A stretch of DNA of 17,791 bases from Candidatus Gastranaerophilales bacterium (lineage in GTDB: Bacteria; Cyanobacteriota; Vampirovibrionia; Gastranaerophilales; UBA9971), in contig JANQGS010000204.1 of NCBI GenBank assembly GCA_028277195.1, positions 1 through 17,791 on the forward strand, given 5' to 3'. The notes under the pieces are model-generated. The model ran no database searches. It saw nothing but the letters and a program-made list of their open reading frames with translations, and was not told the DNA's origin. The position numbers and the translations under genes are program-made. Below are positions 14,903-17,791 of this stretch, one piece after another; within the stretch, counting starts at the first letter, position 1; every line of letters starts with the position of its first letter.

Positions 14903-15400
14903 ATGAATAAAATAGAAAAAATAAAAACAGAAATAAGCGAAGAACGTCTAAGCACCTATAAAATCAATGATAGTGATACCTATGAAGATATTATAAATAG
15001 ATATATATACAATATTCAATTATCAGAGGCATTTTACCCTGCCCTTGCTTTACTCGAAGTCACCCTAAGAAACAAAATAGATTATGCAATTGAGACTTTA
15101 GTAAAGCCGGGCTGGATTTTAGCTGATGACATAGATAAATTTTTATTAAAAAGAGAATATAATACATATTTTAAAGTTAAAAAAGAAAAATTCGAAGAAA
15201 CAGGCAGAATTTTTACTATAATTTATATATTATTTGAGGTAATATTTTTCTTAAAACGTGACGGAAAATACATAACCAACCCCTCCCCTGACGTTGTTTT
15301 GAGGGAAAAGGACCGCCTTATCCTGCCGGGAAAGCGGGAGCAGTCGGTAAATTTTGAAAAATTCGCTGTTAGAGACAAAAAGGAGATTTGCAATAAATGA
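14903..15400 (+). pseudogene. Chimeric ORF: Abi-like N-terminus joined to the TrkA-C-like tail of a potassium channel
   Basis: The 165-residue frame is a composite. Residues 1 to about 100 look like the start of Abi_2-type abortive-infection proteins: EERLSTYKIN, then IQLSEAFYPALALLEVTLRN, the family's hallmark helix pair. Residues about 117-147 (LKRDGKYITNPSPD, then REKDRLILPGKREQ) look like the TrkA-C/RCK C-terminal domain of bacterial potassium channels (usually ...EGDxLIVLGxREQ). Here K and P replace family-typical G and L. Base composition changes from very AT-rich to GC-richer around 15250-15290. The tail keeps the ancestral operon contact: its stop overlaps the sppA start (ATGA). The protein may still be made but neither half is complete. 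The most likely history is loss of the channel's pore part by insertion or deletion involving an Abi gene. Confidence 0.62.
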
Positions 15401-16407
15401 AAGTAAGAATGATTTCGCTGTTAATACTGGGGTTTTGCCTGCTCAGCATTGTTATAGGCACTTTAAGCGCCGGTAAAAAGCAGGTTGAAAGAAAAGCCTG
15501 CCCTGCTACCCCTCCGCCGAACTTTTTAAAGAGCCTTACAGCCCCCACAGGCAATAAAATAGCCCTTATTGTCCTGGAAGGGGTAATATCGACAGACGAG
15601 GCAGACAATTTTTTCAGGGATTTCTCCTCTGCGCAGGTTGCCCTGAAAGCCCTTAAGGAAGCCCGGGAGGATAAAAACGTAAAAGGTGTAATTTTCAGGA
15701 TAAATTCACCCGGCGGTACTGTTGCAATGTCCCAGGAGCTTTATAATTCGGTCTTAAAACTGCGGGAAGAAAAACCCGTGATTGTGTCAATGGCCGATGT
15801 TACGGCAAGCGGGGGGTACTATATAGCAAGCGCTGCCGACAGGATTTACGCCAATCCCGGCACTATTACCGGAAGTATCGGCGTGATAATGGAGATTATA
15901 AACGCCAGGGGACTCTTAAGCGATAAGCTCGGCGTGGATTCCGAGATGATTAAAAGCGGGAAATATAAAGATACAGGCAATATATACAGGCCCTTAAACC
16001 CCGATGAGAGAACCCTGCTGAATAACCTCGTTAAAAACGCTTATTCCCAATTCGTAAAAGCGATTAAAGAGGGACGAATAAACAGGAACGACGGGTATGA
16101 GCTGGAAAAAACGGAACTGACGGAGGAAAACCTCGAAAAATATGCTGACGGGCGTATTTTTACTGGCGAGCAGGCAATTGAGTATGGATTTGCGGATAAG
16201 CTCGGAGGCCTGGAAGAAGCAGAGGAGGGCATCAAGAAAATCATAAAAATAAAAAAGATTCCCGTTGTAAATTACAGTAAGCCCAGGGGTTTTGAGGAAT
16301 TTTTCCTGCAAATGTCACAGGGGTTAGCGCCAAAAATGCCGGGGGTTGAAAAAATTATTCCCCTGAGCAGGAAATACCCTCGTCAACCGTTATTTATCTG
16401 GGAGTAA
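15397..16407 (+). CDS. sppA: Signal peptide peptidase SppA (S49 serine protease)
   Basis: SppA is a membrane-anchored serine protease that degrades cleaved signal peptides, using a Ser-Lys dyad. This 336-residue form is the short (single-domain) type found in Gram-positives and many other bacteria. An N-terminal membrane anchor spans about residues 5-25. The oxyanion region is INSPGGT (102-108). The nucleophile is S138 in TASGGYYIAS. The general-base lysine is K191 in KSGKYKD by family comparison. DGRIFTGEQAIEYGFADKLGG is the typical C-terminal signature. The start is clear: AAGGAG lies about 11 nt upstream and the ATG overlaps the previous stop. It is followed 5 nt later by a YIP1 family gene, forming one operon. 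Confidence 0.95.
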   Translation: MKVRMISLLILGFCLLSIVIGTLSAGKKQVERKACPATPPPNFLKSLTAPTGNKIALIVLEGVISTDEADNFFRDFSSAQVALKALKEAREDKNVKGVIFRINSPGGTVAMSQELYNSVLKLREEKPVIVSMADVTASGGYYIASAADRIYANPGTITGSIGVIMEIINARGLLSDKLGVDSEMIKSGKYKDTGNIYRPLNPDERTLLNNLVKNAYSQFVKAIKEGRINRNDGYELEKTELTEENLEKYADGRIFTGEQAIEYGFADKLGGLEEAEEGIKKIIKIKKIPVVNYSKPRGFEEFFLQMSQGLAPKMPGVEKIIPLSRKYPRQPLFIWE

Positions 16408-16412
16408 AAAAA

Positions 16413-16961
16413 ATGTTTTTGGAAAATTTTTACGGAACACTATTCTATCCTGCTGATACGTTTGAAAAACTCAAGTCAAATCCCTCCCTGCTTACGGGCC
16501 TGGCCATTGTCGGGCTGGTAAGTATGTTAAACCCCGTACTGCGCGCTGATGAGATTACCCCGCTTTTATCCGTGGGGCTTATCTCGGTAAGTTTTGGAGG
16601 CATAATAAAATGGGCGTTTTTCGCGTTTTTCATTGAGATACTGGCCTGTATATTCAACAGGGGAGGCAAGATAGAAATCCTGCTTGCGCTGTCGGCATAT
16701 GCGTTGCTGCCGTGGATTTTTATAGCCCCTATTGCGCTCTTTAAAACGGGAGGGTTGCTGGCGGGCCTGCTTGGGGCGCTGGCGGGGATTGCCGTATGGA
16801 TATGGACAACGGCGTTAACAGTTTTTGCCGTTATGAAAGCCTATGATATTTCATCAGAGAGGGTATTGCTGCTGATTTTTGTCCCTTTACTGGGATTTAT
16901 AATATTTTTCGACTGGATAATAGGCTTTTTTTCAACCCTGGGCTCAATAATTTCCGTATAA
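16413..16961 (+). CDS. YIP1-family integral membrane protein
   Basis: This 182-residue membrane protein has the bacterial YIP1 domain layout. The amphipathic N-terminus NFYGTLFYPADTFEKLKSNP is followed by about five membrane spans (roughly residues 26-44, 51-80, 88-110, 112-140 and 150-175). The conserved LSAYALLPWI lies in the third span. The molecular function of bacterial members is not established. A GGGAG ribosome site lies 8 nt before the ATG, and the gene begins 5 nt after sppA, so it is cotranscribed. It converges with the coiled-coil gene across 9 bases, with no obvious terminator. Confidence 0.82.
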   Translation: MFLENFYGTLFYPADTFEKLKSNPSLLTGLAIVGLVSMLNPVLRADEITPLLSVGLISVSFGGIIKWAFFAFFIEILACIFNRGGKIEILLALSAYALLPWIFIAPIALFKTGGLLAGLLGALAGIAVWIWTTALTVFAVMKAYDISSERVLLLIFVPLLGFIIFFDWIIGFFSTLGSIISV

Positions 16962-16970
16962 TAAATACCC

Positions 16971-17588
16971 CTACAGCCTCTCGGCCCGGAATAACAGCGG
17001 CTCTATACGCCGTGGCCGGGAATTGTCCGGCCTGCGCAGCTCACGGGCAATCCTTTTATCGAGCATTTTCGCAAAATTTAACTTTCCCCTTTCCCCGGCA
17101 GAGGGCAAAAATTTCCCTGAAAATTCCAGGGCTTTATGTGCTTTTTCCCTGATGGCCCGGCTTGCCTGGTTTATGCTGTCAACCACCCGGTAAGACAGCC
17201 CCATATCCCTGTATTCCCGCCTGCGGGAGGCTATTTCCTTTTCCAGCCTTTTTTGAGCTTTTTCGAGCCTCTCATTGTCTTCCGGGGTATTTATACTTAA
17301 TGTCCGGCTTATTTTGATTTCTTCGCGCACTTTTTCGAGTTTTTTTTCTGCCCTCTCCAGTCGCATTTCCAGTCTTAAGGAGTCTTTTTTAATATTGTCC
17401 TCAAAAAAGTTCCCCATTATGCCGGAGTCCAGGTCATTCAGGCCGGTGGCTTCCTCATGGCTAACTTCAGGGAGGGACAGGGCAGGTTCTTTTCTTTTCC
17501 CTCCAAAGGAAATTTCCCGGGTTTTGCCCGAGTATACGTATTTTCCGTAGCGTTTTTTATTAGAGGTTATTTTGCCGGCTATTTCCAT
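16971..17588 (-). CDS. Hypothetical coiled-coil protein
   Basis: This 205-residue soluble protein belongs to no family I recognise. It is highly charged. A long heptad-like helix covers about residues 65-130 (LRLEMRLERAEKKLEKVREE, then NERLEKAQKRLEKEIASRRR), predicted to be a coiled coil. The N-terminal 35 residues are basic and the C-terminus is arginine-rich. There is no signal peptide or membrane span. The ATG at 17588 follows the stop of the ABC ATPase by 5 bases and lacks a Shine-Dalgarno site, so translation probably depends on coupling to that gene. A scaffold or structural role is conceivable but unsupported. Confidence 0.7.
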   Translation of the reverse strand: MEIAGKITSNKKRYGKYVYSGKTREISFGGKRKEPALSLPEVSHEEATGLNDLDSGIMGNFFEDNIKKDSLRLEMRLERAEKKLEKVREEIKISRTLSINTPEDNERLEKAQKRLEKEIASRRREYRDMGLSYRVVDSINQASRAIREKAHKALEFSGKFLPSAGERGKLNFAKMLDKRIARELRRPDNSRPRRIEPLLFRAERL

Positions 17589-17593
17589 TTAGG

Positions 17594-17791
17594 CTAATCA
17601 TAGAACACAACCGGTTTTGTATCATCAACCGAAAAAACCATTTCTTTCCCGGCAATAACGTTGATTTCCGAGGGGATTTTAGCTGTAATTTTACTGTCTT
17701 CAATCATAAAATGAACGAGTTTTTCACTCCCTAGGGTTTCAACCAGCTCGGGGACGACCCTGAAAACATGGCCACCCGTTTCGCCCGGGGA
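17594..17791 (-). CDS. ABC transporter ATP-binding protein, MalK/UgpC type, C-terminal fragment (runs off window)
   Basis: The frame is open from the right edge to TAG at 17596-17594 (65 residues). The text VVPELVETLGSEKLVHFMIE, then ITAKIPSEINVIAGKEMVFS and a final DDTKPVVFYD, matches the C-terminal TOBE/OB region of sugar-importer ATPases. Family members read VExvExLGSexlvhf...G..v.l.xdpxklhlFD. The nucleotide-binding domain lies outside the window, so substrate and completeness cannot be judged. The gene is upstream partner of the coiled-coil gene in a minus-strand operon. Confidence 0.75.
   Translation of the reverse strand, partial: SPGETGGHVFRVVPELVETLGSEKLVHFMIEDSKITAKIPSEINVIAGKEMVFSVDDTKPVVFYD

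Noticed and set aside
1..17791. CRISPR array, tRNA or rRNA genes, prophage
   Set aside because: No regularly spaced repeats, cloverleaf genes other than the tmRNA, or phage structural genes were seen.

Overview
The window is a bacterial chromosomal segment carrying mostly housekeeping genes, with three scars of gene transfer or decay. Most genes have moderate GC, while the restriction-modification genes and a phage-defence-like fragment are visibly AT-rich. Some genes have clear Shine-Dalgarno (SD) sites and others appear to have none. The lineage cannot be fixed from this segment. The tmRNA starts and ends like the Bacillus type, and the end of its tag (NNVV...RAA) loosely recalls cyanobacterial tags. 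The set of conserved families would fit a non-proteobacterial lineage such as a non-photosynthetic cyanobacterial relative, but that is a weak inference.

Layout, left to right. Positions 3-2366 (+) hold the C-terminal part of a SNF2-family helicase. Next is a complete tmRNA gene (2426-2862, +) with its own promoter and a strong bidirectional terminator. A fossil end of an IS3-family insertion sequence follows at 2942-3030. An MFS transporter (3030-4151, -) and lepA (4254-6050, +) are divergent. An AT-rich TdeIII-type restriction endonuclease and DNA methyltransferase pair (6080-7620, +) comes next. Directly behind it is a 45-codon stub resembling the N-terminus of a futalosine-pathway radical SAM enzyme.

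A long M16 peptidase (7837-10665, -) is divergent from RNase PH (10879-11592, +). A DJ-1/PfpI protein and a NarL-type orphan response regulator form a minus-strand pair (12778 down to 11594). Purine nucleoside phosphorylase (12872-13678, +) converges on a minus-strand pair made of a tiny lipoprotein and a small acidic protein. tadA (14337-14777, +) follows.

The 125-bp gap after tadA holds what looks like a complete, very small minus-strand transcription unit: a near-consensus promoter (TTGAAA, 16 nt, TATAAT), then a CU-rich hairpin RNA of about 50 nt ending in a T-tract. This is the best candidate for something undescribed. Next comes a chimeric ORF made of an Abi-like N-terminus and the TrkA-C-like tail of a potassium channel, start-stop coupled to sppA and followed by a YIP1-family membrane protein. 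The window ends with a minus-strand pair: a coiled-coil protein and the C-terminal TOBE region of a sugar-type ABC ATPase that runs off the right edge.

No tRNA, rRNA or CRISPR array was seen. The standard housekeeping functions present are ribosome rescue (tmRNA), translation fidelity (LepA, TadA), RNA 3'-end trimming (RNase PH), purine salvage (PNP) and envelope proteolysis (SppA).
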